Below the pieces are notes generated by a model. The model was not told the origin of the DNA. It saw only the letters and a list, made by a program, of their open reading frames with translations, and made no database searches. This document shows, one piece after another, positions 36,295 through 45,242 of a DNA stretch of 64,000 bases; the stretch's first letter is position 1, and every line of letters starts with the position of its first letter. The stretch is from Flavobacterium sp. LC2016-12 (lineage in GTDB: Bacteria > Bacteroidota > Bacteroidia > Flavobacteriales > Flavobacteriaceae). The position numbers and the translations under genes were made by a program. The DNA lies in contig NZ_JADKPT010000009.1 in the NCBI RefSeq assembly GCF_015351595.1, positions 124,001 through 188,000 of the forward strand, written 5' to 3'.

Positions 36295-37386
36295 ATGAAA
36301 AATTTTACCATTTATTTATTTATTTTATTCTTCTTATTAGTCAATAAAATGATAGGGCAAGAAACTTTTGAGAACAAAGCAAAAGCAATTGCTGTAAGTA
36401 TTGAAAAAATTACTACTGAGGAAAAAGCAGCTTTAAAAAAAGAAATTGACGAGGTAAACAGTCAATTAATTGAAGGAACAATTTCTAAGGAAGAAGCTGA
36501 AAAGAAAAAGAAATCTTTGGCCGAAATCAGAGCACGTAACATCGAAAACAGAACTGCAGTAGAACAGGATAAATTGCAAGAATTAGTTCAGGAAAAGGTA
36601 GATGGTAAAATAGATTATAAAAAAGAACGAGGAGGAACAATTATTTTACTTGGCGGAAGCAATGATTCTATTAAACCGAATCAAACAGAGATTAATATTC
36701 CCTCCATGAAAGTTTATGAGGGCAGAGAAGCAAAAGTTAAAAGAGAATCTAAAAGAACAACATCTCAATTTGTGTTTGCTGCCGGGTTAAATAGCACGAT
36801 GGTGGATGGAAAACTTCAGGATTCAAATTATAGTTTTATAGGATCACATTTCTACGAGTGGGGTTTTACATTTAACTCAAGAATAATGGCTGATAATAAT
36901 TTATTGCATGCTAAATACGGACTTTCGTTAATGTATAATAATCTTCGACCAACAGATAATCGCAGTTTTGTGGTCAATAATGAGGTAACAGAATTAGTGA
37001 CCAACCCAATAAATTTAAAAGAATCGCGCTTTAGAAATGTTTATTTGGTAGTTCCTGTGCATTTAGAATTTGATTTTTCAAAAGATGGCAATTATGAAGG
37101 TAAAAGCTATTTTAGAACCCATAAAGGTTTTCGTTTGGGAGTTGGAGGATATACAGGAATTAATGTAAAATCGAAACAGATTTTAAAGTATGAAGACAAT
37201 GATTACAAAACGACTCAAAAAACAAAAGGAGATTTTAATACAAATAACTTTATTTACGGGTTAAGTGCCTATATAGGTTATAAGGAAACAAGTTTGTATT
37301 TGAAATATGATTTGAACCCGATATTTCAAGATAATCCAGTGAAGGAGAATAATATTTCATTAGGTATACGTTTCGATTTTAATTAA
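36295..37386 (+). CDS. Exported protein with coiled coil and barrel-like C-terminus
   Basis: 363 residues with a signal peptide (MKNFTIYLFILFFLLVNKMIGQ). Residues 25-100 form a charged coiled-coil rich in Lys and Glu (EEKAALKKEIDEVNSQL). The C-terminal half has strand-like segments SQFVFAAGLNSTMVDGK, GSHFYEWGFTFNSRIMADN and ends in NISLGIRFDFN, typical of an outer-membrane barrel. It follows the anti-sigma-like gene by 43 bases, suggesting the sigma factor controls this envelope protein. Family not recognised. Confidence 0.65.
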   Translation: MKNFTIYLFILFFLLVNKMIGQETFENKAKAIAVSIEKITTEEKAALKKEIDEVNSQLIEGTISKEEAEKKKKSLAEIRARNIENRTAVEQDKLQELVQEKVDGKIDYKKERGGTIILLGGSNDSIKPNQTEINIPSMKVYEGREAKVKRESKRTTSQFVFAAGLNSTMVDGKLQDSNYSFIGSHFYEWGFTFNSRIMADNNLLHAKYGLSLMYNNLRPTDNRSFVVNNEVTELVTNPINLKESRFRNVYLVVPVHLEFDFSKDGNYEGKSYFRTHKGFRLGVGGYTGINVKSKQILKYEDNDYKTTQKTKGDFNTNNFIYGLSAYIGYKETSLYLKYDLNPIFQDNPVKENNISLGIRFDFN

Positions 37387-37411
37387 ATAAAAATTAAATT
37401 AGTTAGTAAGG

Positions 37412-37439
37412 AAAGCGCTTTGAAAGAGGCGCTTTTTTT
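37412..37439 (+). terminator. Terminator after the sigma/barrel unit
   Basis: AAAGCGC ... GCGCTTT stem, then seven T. It ends the three-gene ECF unit and lies just before dnaG. Confidence 0.8.
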
Positions 37440-37514
37440 ATGTAAAAAATCGGCAAATTTCAAGATGGATTTATGTATTTTTACAAGCTCTCAACTTTAA
37501 AAATATTTTACGTT

Positions 37515-39581
37515 TTGATCTCACAAAGTACAATTGATTCTGTTTTTGAAACTGCTCGTGTAGAGGAGGTTATTGGTGATTTTGTTAATTTAAAACGTGC
37601 CGGAAGTAATTTTAAAGGATTGAGTCCCTTCTCAGATGAGCGCTCTCCGTCGTTCATGGTATCGCCTGCAAAAGGAATCTGGAAAGATTTTAGTACTGGA
37701 AAAGGAGGGAACTCTGTTAAATTCCTGATGGAGCACTCGCAATTTACCTATCCGGAAGCCATTCGATATTTGGCCAAAAAATACAATATCGAGATTGAAG
37801 AGACCGAACAAACAGACGCAGAAAAAGCGATAACTGATGTTCGTGAAAGTATGTATTTGGTTTCAGAATTTGCAAAAGATTATTTTAATAAAACACTTTT
37901 AAATTCAGAGGAAGGAAAAGCAATTGGGCTTTCTTATTTTAAGGAAAGAGGTTTTACAAATGAAACAATCAAAAAGTTTAGTTTAGGATATTCTCCGGAA
38001 ACCTGGGATGCTTTAACCAAAGAAGCTTTAGGAAAAGGATATAAATTGGAATTTTTAGAAAGTACCGGTTTGACAATTCCTCGAGAAGATCGTCCTTTTG
38101 ACCGTTTTAAAGGTCGTGTAATGTTTCCGATTGAAAGTATGTCGGGACGTGTTTTGGGTTTTGGAGGACGTATTTTAACGAATGATAAAAAAGCGGCGAA
38201 ATACTTAAACTCGCCAGAAAGTGATATTTACCATAAAAGTAAAGTGCTTTACGGGATTTATCAGGCTAAGCAATCAATAGCCAAACAAAATAATTGTTAT
38301 TTGGTTGAAGGGTATACTGATGTAATTCAGTTTCACCAAGCCGGAATTGAGAATGTTGTGGCGTCTTCAGGAACGGCATTAACGCCGGATCAGATTCGAT
38401 TAGTAAATCGTCTGACCAGAAATATTACCGTACTTTTTGATGGCGACGCAGCAGGGCTTCGTGCTTCTATTCGCGGAATCGATTTGATTCTGGAAGAAGG
38501 AATGAATGTAAGAGTTTGCGCTTTTCCTGACGGAGAAGATCCGGACAGTTTTGCCCGAAAAAATTCTCATGATGATTTAGTAGCTTATTTAGAGGAAAAC
38601 AGTAAAGATTTTATACAGTTTAAAGCTTCTCTTCTAATGAAAGAGGCTAAAAACGATCCTATAAAAAAAGCCGATTTGATTCGCGATATGGTTGTAAGTA
38701 TTTCGAAAATTCCGGATCGTATTCAGCGTGAAGTTTATACTCAGGAATGTGCCCGAATAATGGATATCTCGGAGCAGGTTTTGGTAAGTACGTTAGCTCA
38801 GTTGATTCAAAAAGACCTGACAGAAGCTAATAAAAAGCAAAAACAGGAACAAAAACCTTTTGAAGTTGTTAGAAACCAAAATCCTAAAAACACTGGTTTT
38901 TCAGGAGGAGACCCGGAAGATCCAAGAAATGGACCGCCTGAGGGTTATTTTGAAGAACCAGGATATCCTCAGCAACAACAACAAAATGAAAAGGTTGATA
39001 TATTATATCGTCTGGAACGAAAAGTAATTGAAATTTTATTGCTTTATGGCGATAAAACAGAAGAATTTGAAGATGTACTTTTAAAAAATAATGAAGAAGG
39101 TGAAATTGTAATGGTCTCTGAAAAGAGAGAATATAAAGTTTTTCAGCGAATTTATCTGAGTTTACAGGAAGACGAAGTAGAACTTTCGAATAATTTATTT
39201 AGAGATATTTTTACCGATATAATTGCTTTCTATCATCAAAATGAAAAATTTAATCTTGAACAATATTTAATGCGTTTACAGCCTGATTTTGCTCAGGAAG
39301 TTACAGATATTTTAATGGAAGATGAGCGATTAGCTCTTCACAATTGGGAAGGACAGAATATTTTTTCGAAAATGAAACACGAAACGATTGCGCAATACGT
39401 TACGGAAACGATTATGTCTATGCGTTGGTTTTTGGTAGATAAAATTATCGAAGAATTAAAAAGCTCTATACAACCTGATAATTCAGATAATACAGAGCTT
39501 TTGTCTATGGTTGTCGATTACTCAAAATTGGTTAATTCATTCTCGAAAAAACTCGGAAGAGTAATGTCGAGGTACCATTAA
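37515..39581 (+). CDS. dnaG: DNA primase, zinc ligands absent
   Basis: 688 residues from the TTG at 37515 (MISQSTIDSVFE); the upstream ATG at 37473 reads through 14 unsupported residues. It makes RNA primers at replication forks. The N-terminal zinc-binding domain is present in shape, but the four ligands Cys, His, Cys, Cys are replaced by Ser 37, Ser 40, Asp 58 and Thr 61 (SPFSDERSPSF ... KDFSTGKGG). The TOPRIM core has EGYTDV and FDGDAAGLRAS. A Pro/Gln-rich linker near 480-505 leads to the DnaB-interaction domain. Stop overlaps the facing regulator gene by four bases. Confidence 0.93.
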   Translation: MISQSTIDSVFETARVEEVIGDFVNLKRAGSNFKGLSPFSDERSPSFMVSPAKGIWKDFSTGKGGNSVKFLMEHSQFTYPEAIRYLAKKYNIEIEETEQTDAEKAITDVRESMYLVSEFAKDYFNKTLLNSEEGKAIGLSYFKERGFTNETIKKFSLGYSPETWDALTKEALGKGYKLEFLESTGLTIPREDRPFDRFKGRVMFPIESMSGRVLGFGGRILTNDKKAAKYLNSPESDIYHKSKVLYGIYQAKQSIAKQNNCYLVEGYTDVIQFHQAGIENVVASSGTALTPDQIRLVNRLTRNITVLFDGDAAGLRASIRGIDLILEEGMNVRVCAFPDGEDPDSFARKNSHDDLVAYLEENSKDFIQFKASLLMKEAKNDPIKKADLIRDMVVSISKIPDRIQREVYTQECARIMDISEQVLVSTLAQLIQKDLTEANKKQKQEQKPFEVVRNQNPKNTGFSGGDPEDPRNGPPEGYFEEPGYPQQQQQNEKVDILYRLERKVIEILLLYGDKTEEFEDVLLKNNEEGEIVMVSEKREYKVFQRIYLSLQEDEVELSNNLFRDIFTDIIAFYHQNEKFNLEQYLMRLQPDFAQEVTDILMEDERLALHNWEGQNIFSKMKHETIAQYVTETIMSMRWFLVDKIIEELKSSIQPDNSDNTELLSMVVDYSKLVNSFSKKLGRVMSRYH

Positions 39582-40207
39582 ATAATTTCTAAAGTCTTCG
39601 CTTTGTTAACTAAGTCAACTAAATTAGTAACATTCAATTTAGTCAATAATCTTAATTTGTAAGTACTGATCGTTTTTTCGTTCAGATTTAAGATTTTAGA
39701 GATTTCATTGTTTTTCTTACCATCACTTAAATAACGTAAAACTTCAATCTCGCGATTTGACAGTTTTCTGTACAAACGTTCGCTTTTGCTTTGTTTAGCA
39801 ATTAGAGCCATGTTTTTACGTACAGTCTCGTTGATGATAATTTTTCCTTCGTGTACTTTGATAATAGAAAGACCTAAAGTTTCAAGTTTTTCTGTTTTGT
39901 GTACATACCCGGAAACTCCTGCTTTAATTGCATTTGGAGCATACATTTGTTCAGCGAGGTCACTAAAAATTACAATTTTTGTTTTTGGGAAGTTTTTCAG
40001 GATTGATTTAACTTCAAAGATACTAGAAAGACCTTCTAACTCTAAATCCAGAATTAGAATGTCAATTTCCTTCGTTTGAAGAATATCTCTAACCATTGAA
40101 AAATTGCCCACATTGGCAACAATTGAAATTTGATCGTGGTCTTTAAAATAAGACTTAACGCCAAAGTGAGTCACAGGATGATTGTCTGCAAGACATACTT
40201 TAATCAT
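39578..40207 (-). CDS. Orphan response regulator, NarL/LuxR type
   Basis: 209 residues. Receiver domain with the phosphoacceptor Asp 54 in LILDLELEG and Lys 104 in YVHKTEKLE; the acidic pocket is ADN rather than DD, a common variation. The C-terminal LuxR helix-turn-helix (residues about 149-209) has LSNREIEVLRYLSDGKKNNEISKIL. No histidine kinase is adjacent. It is transcribed on its own and overlaps the end of dnaG by four bases. Confidence 0.9.
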   Translation of the reverse strand: MIKVCLADNHPVTHFGVKSYFKDHDQISIVANVGNFSMVRDILQTKEIDILILDLELEGLSSIFEVKSILKNFPKTKIVIFSDLAEQMYAPNAIKAGVSGYVHKTEKLETLGLSIIKVHEGKIIINETVRKNMALIAKQSKSERLYRKLSNREIEVLRYLSDGKKNNEISKILNLNEKTISTYKLRLLTKLNVTNLVDLVNKAKTLEII

Positions 40208-40303
40208 AATTTTTACCTTTTTAGAATTGTTTTATCATGTTTTTGGAGCTGTAAAATTAATAAATAAATTCTGTAATTAATCGAAGGTAAATGTTAAAAA
40301 GTT

Positions 40304-41110
40304 TTATTTTAACGTTTTTGGTATTATGCAGACCGGTATAGCATCCATTTTATGCTTGTTGCTGGTGTTTAATCGTTTATAAATTTCAAAGACAGATTTT
40401 TCTCTCCCATTAAAGTCATCTGCCGTTTTTCCTGACTCCGCCGCTAACATGGCCCATTCAAGTTCGTCATAACTTGCTCCTAATTGATCTTCATCGGTTC
40501 TGTTATCACCAAAAAGGCCATCTGTAGGAGCTGCTGTTAAAATTGAATGTGGAATTGCTAAAAATTCTCCCAGAGCATAAACATCAGATTTCATTAAATC
40601 AGCAATCGGACTTAAATCAACTCCGCCATCTCCATATTTAGTATAAAATCCTACTCCAAAATCTTCAACTTTATTCCCTGTTCCAGCTACTAAAAGTCCG
40701 TGAATACCTGCTAAATAATACAGGGATGTCATTCTGATGCGAGCACGTGTATTGGCTAAAGACAAGCTTACCTTGGCTTCGTCATCTGTTTTTGGAACAG
40801 AGCTTTTAAAAGCTTCAAAAGTGGCTGTTAAATCAGTTTCTATGCTTGATACATTTGGGAAACGTTTCTTTAATTGGTCGATATGTTCTCTTCCCCTTGA
40901 AACTTGACTTGCGGCCTGGTGAATTGGCATTTCAACACATAAAACCTGTAAACCGGTTTGAGCACATAATGTAGAAGTTACAGCAGAATCAACTCCGCCG
41001 GAAATTCCAATTACAAAACCATTTACTTTTGCACTGTTAGCATAATTTTTTAACCAATCTACAATGTGGGTATTTACTTTTTCTGTTTGAATTGTACTTT
41101 TTTTAGCCAT
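40304..41110 (-). CDS. nadE: NAD synthetase, ammonia-dependent
   Basis: 268 residues. Converts nicotinic acid adenine dinucleotide plus ammonia to NAD. The ATP pyrophosphatase PP-loop is SGGVDSAVT near residue 39, with VAGTGNKVEDFGVGFYTKYGDG and DLMKSDVYALGEF as further landmarks. The length indicates the ammonia-dependent class with no glutaminase domain. It is divergent from gldB, the same arrangement known in F. johnsoniae. Confidence 0.95.
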   Translation of the reverse strand: MAKKSTIQTEKVNTHIVDWLKNYANSAKVNGFVIGISGGVDSAVTSTLCAQTGLQVLCVEMPIHQAASQVSRGREHIDQLKKRFPNVSSIETDLTATFEAFKSSVPKTDDEAKVSLSLANTRARIRMTSLYYLAGIHGLLVAGTGNKVEDFGVGFYTKYGDGGVDLSPIADLMKSDVYALGEFLAIPHSILTAAPTDGLFGDNRTDEDQLGASYDELEWAMLAAESGKTADDFNGREKSVFEIYKRLNTSNKHKMDAIPVCIIPKTLK

Positions 41111-41139
41111 AATAGTTCAAGTTTTAAGATACAGGGATG

Positions 41140-41147
41140 TATATTTG
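41140..41147 (+). promoter_or_regulatory. Putative -7 box of gldBC promoter
   Basis: TATATTTG then CACAAA, a full match. Leader about 57 bases to the gldB ATG at 41210. A minus-strand TAGATTTG at 41191-41198 could start nadE transcription across it, so the divergent leaders may overlap. -33 TTG is unclear for both. Confidence 0.5.
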
Positions 41148-41209
41148 CACAAATATTTTTAAGTATGTCTTTATTTAAATTTATGCAACACAAATCTAAT
41201 TAAAATAAA

Positions 41210-42166
41210 ATGAAAATATATCGCTTTATAGTGGTTCTGTCTCTGTTTTTTTTGTCTTGTGATCAAAAAAGCAAGGTCGAAAAAGAAGTGGAAGAAATTC
41301 CGGTTGATATTAAAGTAGAACGTTTTGATAAAGTTTTTTTTGAAACAAAACCTGAGGATTTAGCCAAAGTAAAAAGACAATATCCTTTCTTTTTTCCGGC
41401 TGGCAATGATGATTCAGTTTGGCTGCAGAAAATGCAGGAGCCAATTTGGAGAGAAGTGTATGAAGAAGTGCAGAAAAAGTATGCAAATTTTGAGCCTGTA
41501 CGTCAGGAGTTTAATTCGCTTTTTCAACATGTTAAATATTATTTCCCTAAAACTAAAACTCCAAAAGTAATTACTGTGATTGGTGAAATGGATTATAATG
41601 CCAAAGCAATTTATGCTGATAGTCTGGTAATTGTAGCTTTGGAATTGTACTTAGGGAAGGATCATAAATTTTATGAGTTTCCGAATTATTTGAAGCAGAA
41701 TTTTGAGGAAAAACAAATTATGCCTGATGTAGTTTCAAGTTTTGCTTACAGAAATATTCCGGCGTTTCCGGATAGGAATTTAGTTTCTCAAATGATTTTT
41801 GAAGGTAAACAATTGTACGCAAAAGATTTATTGTTGCCAGAATATACAGATGCCGATAAAATTGGTTATATGCCTGAGCAAATAAAATGGTGCGAAGAAA
41901 ATGAAGCGTATATGTGGCGTTATTTTCTTGAAAAAGAAATGCTCTACAGTGATGACCCTAAATTAACAACCCGATTTATGACACCTGGACCGTTTTCTAA
42001 ATTTTATCTGGAAATAGATAATGATACACCAGGAAGAGTTGGCGCGTGGATTGGATGGCAAATAGTGCGATCGTATATGAAGAATAACAATGTTACGTTG
42101 CCGGAATTATTAAAAACAGATAATAAAGAGATTTTCGAAAAGTCAAAATATAAACCTAAGAAATAA
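41210..42166 (+). CDS. gldB: Gliding motility lipoprotein GldB
   Basis: 318 residues with lipoprotein signal ending LFFLSCDQKSK (Cys 17). Required for gliding motility and type IX secretion in F. johnsoniae. Family landmarks: VERFDKVFFETKPEDL, KRQYPFFFPAG, VITVIGEMDYNAKAIYAD, and C-terminal PGRVGAWIGWQIVRSYMKNN, which gives a peptidase-like HEXXH-less fold. gldC starts at the last base of this gene, so the two are one unit. Position beside nadE matches the known gliding locus. Confidence 0.95.
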   Translation: MKIYRFIVVLSLFFLSCDQKSKVEKEVEEIPVDIKVERFDKVFFETKPEDLAKVKRQYPFFFPAGNDDSVWLQKMQEPIWREVYEEVQKKYANFEPVRQEFNSLFQHVKYYFPKTKTPKVITVIGEMDYNAKAIYADSLVIVALELYLGKDHKFYEFPNYLKQNFEEKQIMPDVVSSFAYRNIPAFPDRNLVSQMIFEGKQLYAKDLLLPEYTDADKIGYMPEQIKWCEENEAYMWRYFLEKEMLYSDDPKLTTRFMTPGPFSKFYLEIDNDTPGRVGAWIGWQIVRSYMKNNNVTLPELLKTDNKEIFEKSKYKPKK

Positions 42167-42501
42167 TGTCAGATACAATAAATTCAGAGATTAAATTCAA
42201 TATAGAATTAGATGAAAACCGTGTTCCGGAAAAATTAACCTGGAGCGCACAAGATGGCGGCGTGCAGGCCGAAGAAGCAAAAGCAATTATGTTGTCTATT
42301 TGGGATAGTAAAGCGAAAGAAACTATGCGTATTGACTTATGGACAAAAGATATGCCAGTTGATGAAATGAAAATTTTCTTTCACCAAACTTTAGTGGCAA
42401 TGTCAGATACTTTTAAGCGTGCAACTGACGATGAGAAAATGTCAGACACAATGAAAGATTTCTGTGATTATTTTGCAGAAAAATTAGAGTTGACAAAATA
42501 A
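42166..42501 (+). CDS. gldC: Gliding motility protein GldC
   Basis: 111 residues, cytosolic, no signal peptide. Recognisable by DENRVPEKLTWSAQDGG, EEAKAIMLSIWDSKAKETMRIDLW, and KDMPVDEMKIFFHQTL. It supports gliding in F. johnsoniae but is not strictly required, unlike GldB. Its ATG shares the final base of gldB. A palindrome of the ATTCCAA family follows the stop. Confidence 0.95.
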   Translation: MSDTINSEIKFNIELDENRVPEKLTWSAQDGGVQAEEAKAIMLSIWDSKAKETMRIDLWTKDMPVDEMKIFFHQTLVAMSDTFKRATDDEKMSDTMKDFCDYFAEKLELTK

Positions 42502-42503
42502 TA

Positions 42504-42558
42504 GATTCCAATTAGAAGAATTCCAAATTCCAAACATTACGATTGGAATTTGGAATTT
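42504..42558. repeat. ATTCCAAATTCCAA palindrome, copy 2
   Basis: AATTCCAAATTCCAA at 42519-42533 pairs with TTGGAATTTGGAATT at 42543-42557, with an extra GATTCCAATT half-copy at 42504. It follows gldC directly; a further GGAATTTGGAATT half-copy lies at 42600-42612. Confidence 0.85.
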
Positions 42559-42699
42559 TCTGTTTATATGTTTTAGTGTTTAAATGAAATTAAAAAAGTG
42601 GAATTTGGAATTAAATTCTGGTTTTATCTTAAATTTAATCTTAAATTTTATCGGGGATTTATTTTTATAGATTATTTTAGTGAAGTAAAACTTGACCTT

Positions 42700-43392
42700 A
42701 TGCTATTTCCATTTCTTGTTAGTCTTGTAGGATTGTTTTTTTTACTGGTAAACAGTATTCTGTTTTATATGACTCGTAATAACAAAGGAGGTCAGTATTT
42801 TATAATTACGGCTTATTTGATTTGTTTATTTGTGGAGGAATTGCTTTGCAATATTATTGGGTTCTACCATCCAGGATCTAACTTTTTTCTTTCGCATTAC
42901 TATTTCATTTTTCAATTCATTGCTTTAAGTATATTTTTCAGAAATTTATTTTCAAATATTATTTTAAAACGCATAATACTTCTTTTTCTCATACTGGTTT
43001 TAATTCTATTAGCGATACAATATTATAGAGAACCGGATCTCTACTGGAGTTTTAATTTGTTTGAAATTGGAGTTACCTCAGTATTGTTAATTTCATATGG
43101 GTTAATTTTTTTAATACAAAATCTTAGAAAAACTAAATTGAATTATTTGTATTTCACTAATGGATTGGTGATATATCTAATAAGTAGTTTGAGTATTTTT
43201 TTGACTGGAAATACAGATTCAGTAATTTTAACTGAGCCATTTTTGCTTGATTTTTGGTTTTTTAATTCCTTGTTTTATATCTTATATCAATTTTTAATAT
43301 TTAAAGAGTGGAAAAATTTAACCGTAAAAGATCGATTAAAAAATTCTACGTTGACCATGTTTTTAAATATTCTGAGAAGGTCAGATCGATAA
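42700..43392 (+). CDS. Polytopic membrane protein of unknown function
   Basis: 230 residues with about seven membrane helices from the ATG at 42700 (MLFPFLVSLVGLFFLL). I reject the in-frame GTG at 42598, since it lies within a repeat half-copy and adds an aromatic N-terminus. Loops are short and the C-terminal tail (KEWKNLTVKDRLKNSTLTM) is basic and likely cytosolic. The layout resembles a stand-alone 7TM sensor-like domain, but no signalling domain follows. Family not recognised. Confidence 0.65.
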   Translation: MLFPFLVSLVGLFFLLVNSILFYMTRNNKGGQYFIITAYLICLFVEELLCNIIGFYHPGSNFFLSHYYFIFQFIALSIFFRNLFSNIILKRIILLFLILVLILLAIQYYREPDLYWSFNLFEIGVTSVLLISYGLIFLIQNLRKTKLNYLYFTNGLVIYLISSLSIFLTGNTDSVILTEPFLLDFWFFNSLFYILYQFLIFKEWKNLTVKDRLKNSTLTMFLNILRRSDR

Positions 43393-43405
43393 AAGATTTC
43401 AAATA

Positions 43406-43453
43406 AAAAAAATCCCAAATTCCAATTTATACTTGGAATTTGGGATTTTTTTT
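43406..43453. repeat. ATTCCAA-family palindrome acting as bidirectional terminator, copy 3
   Basis: AAAAATCCCAAATTCCAA pairs with TTGGAATTTGGGATTTTT around a 7-base loop, with A/T runs at both ends. It sits between the convergent membrane protein and engB, so terminator function in both directions is likely. Confidence 0.85.
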
Positions 43454-43470
43454 ATTTCTTTTTTTGGAAT

Positions 43471-44091
43471 TTAAAACTGCGAGTTGTTTTTAAAAACTTC
43501 CTGATTTACTTCATCGATATAAGATAAAAGATCTTCTTTTCCTGTTGATTCTGTTGATGAGGTTACAAAATATTGAGGCATTTCTTCCCAGTTGTTAGCA
43601 AACATTTGTTTTTTGTATGCTGCAATATGAGAATCAATTTTTGTTTTACTGATTTTATCTGCTTTCGTAAAAATAATACAGAACGGAATTTCGCTTTCAC
43701 CCATATACGACATAAATTCAATATCTATATTTTGAGCTTCATGACGAATATCAATCAAAACAAAAGCACAAACTAGTTGCTCTCTGGTTTCAAAATAATC
43801 AGTAATAAATTGCTGGAAAACTGATTTTGTTTTTTTGGATACCTTTGCATAACCATAACCAGGTAAATCTACTAAGAACCAATTATTATTGATTTTAAAG
43901 TGATTTATTAATTGTGTTTTCCCAGGTCTTCCTGAAGTTTTTGCTAAATTTTTGTGATTGGTAAGCATATTGATCAACGAAGATTTACCAACGTTTGATC
44001 TTCCGATAAAAGCATATTCCGGCAAAAATTCCGCAGGGCATTTTGCAACTTCAGAATTGCTGACAATAAATTCGGCGGTTGTAATTTTCAT
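43471..44091 (-). CDS. engB: Ribosome biogenesis GTPase YsxC/EngB
   Basis: 206 residues. TRAFAC-class GTPase for 50S subunit assembly; also essential in several bacteria. G1 GRSNVGKSSLIN, G2 SGRPGKTQLINHF, G3 DLPGYGYA, G4 TKADK and G5 SS all appear in order. Length standard. It is separated from the alpha/beta hydrolase gene by 42 bases on the same strand, so they may be co-transcribed. Confidence 0.95.
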   Translation of the reverse strand: MKITTAEFIVSNSEVAKCPAEFLPEYAFIGRSNVGKSSLINMLTNHKNLAKTSGRPGKTQLINHFKINNNWFLVDLPGYGYAKVSKKTKSVFQQFITDYFETREQLVCAFVLIDIRHEAQNIDIEFMSYMGESEIPFCIIFTKADKISKTKIDSHIAAYKKQMFANNWEEMPQYFVTSSTESTGKEDLLSYIDEVNQEVFKNNSQF

Positions 44092-44133
44092 GTTTTTTGT
44101 TTTTAAAACCTCCTAAAAGTCGAAAGTTAGATG

Positions 44134-44898
44134 CTATAAATTCTTTTTAACGAGCCATTCTTCAAGAATTTTGTTGAATTCCTGAGGATGTTCCATCATA
44201 GCAGCGTGTCCACATTTGTCTATCCAATACAAAGTTGAATTAGGCAATAATTTATCAAATTCTTCGGCAACATTTGGTGGCGTAACGGCGTCATTTTTAC
44301 CCCAAATAATACAGGTTTCCACTGTCATTTTTGGTAAATCTTTAGCCATATTGTGACGAATTGCACTCTTGGCAATCGTTAAGGTTTTGATTAATTTGAT
44401 GCGGTCATTAACCGTTGCATAAACTTCATCAATAAGTTCCGGAGTGGCAATAGCAGGATCATAAAATACATCTTCAGCTTTCTTTTTGATGTATTCATAA
44501 TCACCTCTTTTTGGGTAACTATCTCCCATAGCGCTTTCGTAAAGACCAGAACTTCCGGTTATTACAAGTCCTGCTACTTTTTCAGGATATAATTTTGTGT
44601 GATAAAGTGCAATATGTCCTCCTAGTGAGTTACCTAATAAAATTACCTGATCAAAACCTTTGAAAGTAATGAAGTCTTTTACATATTTTGCAAAGCTTTT
44701 TACGTTCGTTTTTAAAATGCTTTGCGTATATATTGGCAAATCAGGGATGACAACTTTGTATCCTTTTGTTGGGAAATATTCGGCTACAGCATCAAAGTTG
44801 CTAAGGCCTCCCATTAAGCCATGTAAAATAACGATAGGAGTACCTTCTCCAGCTTCATAATAGCTGTATTTGCCTTCTTTTTTGTAGTGTTTGTCCAT
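44134..44898 (-). CDS. Alpha/beta hydrolase
   Basis: 254 residues. The catalytic triad can be placed: Ser in LLGNSLGGHIALYH, Asp in IIWGKNDAVTP, and His in CGHAAMMEHP. HGLMGGLSNFD near the N-terminus forms the oxyanion region. No signal peptide, so cytosolic. Substrate cannot be deduced; the neighbours are engB and, divergently, mraZ. Confidence 0.88.
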   Translation of the reverse strand: MDKHYKKEGKYSYYEAGEGTPIVILHGLMGGLSNFDAVAEYFPTKGYKVVIPDLPIYTQSILKTNVKSFAKYVKDFITFKGFDQVILLGNSLGGHIALYHTKLYPEKVAGLVITGSSGLYESAMGDSYPKRGDYEYIKKKAEDVFYDPAIATPELIDEVYATVNDRIKLIKTLTIAKSAIRHNMAKDLPKMTVETCIIWGKNDAVTPPNVAEEFDKLLPNSTLYWIDKCGHAAMMEHPQEFNKILEEWLVKKNL

Positions 44899-45174
44899 CT
44901 AATTTAATGCCAATTTCAATTTGGACAAATATAGGGTTTAATAAATAAAAATGAATTTTTGCTACCGTTTTTTAACTAGATAATTTTTGTAGAATATCTA
45001 AGTGGTTAGAAATCAGATTTTAGAGGTGATTTTAGTGGAATTGCCAAATGTTAAGAAATCTGCATAATAGGCATTTTTTTAAGAAAAATGGTGCATAATT
45101 TTTTTGATTGATTAGCGTAATTGGAAATTCAGTAATAATTAGCTAATGTATTGATTCGTTGTAAATTAGATGTA
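44899..45174. other. Intergenic region upstream of the dcw cluster
   Basis: Roughly 280 bases of AT-rich DNA between the divergent alpha/beta hydrolase gene and the mraZ operator. I see TGCATAA twice near 45060-45095 with an AAAAATG/CATTTTT pair between, but no gene. It presumably holds leftward promoter sequence for the hydrolase. Confidence 0.4.
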
Positions 45175-45230
45175 GTGGGAGGAAAGTGGTTAAACTTATT
45201 AACAAAGTGGTATATTGTGGTAAAATGTGG
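45175..45230 (+). promoter_or_regulatory. Putative MraZ operator (phased GTGG repeats)
   Basis: Five GTGG motifs begin at 45175, 45186, 45207, 45217 and 45227, so steps of 11, 21, 10 and 10 bases, all near one or two helical turns on the same face. The last three read GTGGTA. E. coli MraZ is known to bind TGGG-type direct repeats with five-base spacers. This array lies 47 bases before the mraZ start and next to the predicted -7 box. Confidence 0.6.
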
Positions 45231-45242
45231 TAATATTTTTTA

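Noticed and set aside
42598..42699. GTG start of the polytopic membrane protein
   Set aside because: The codon lies in a copy of the ATTCCAA repeat and adds an unlikely aromatic N-terminus before the first good membrane helix at the ATG at 42700.
44990..45120. Riboswitch upstream of mraZ
   Set aside because: The TGCATAA repeats do not match a known riboswitch and lie far from the start.
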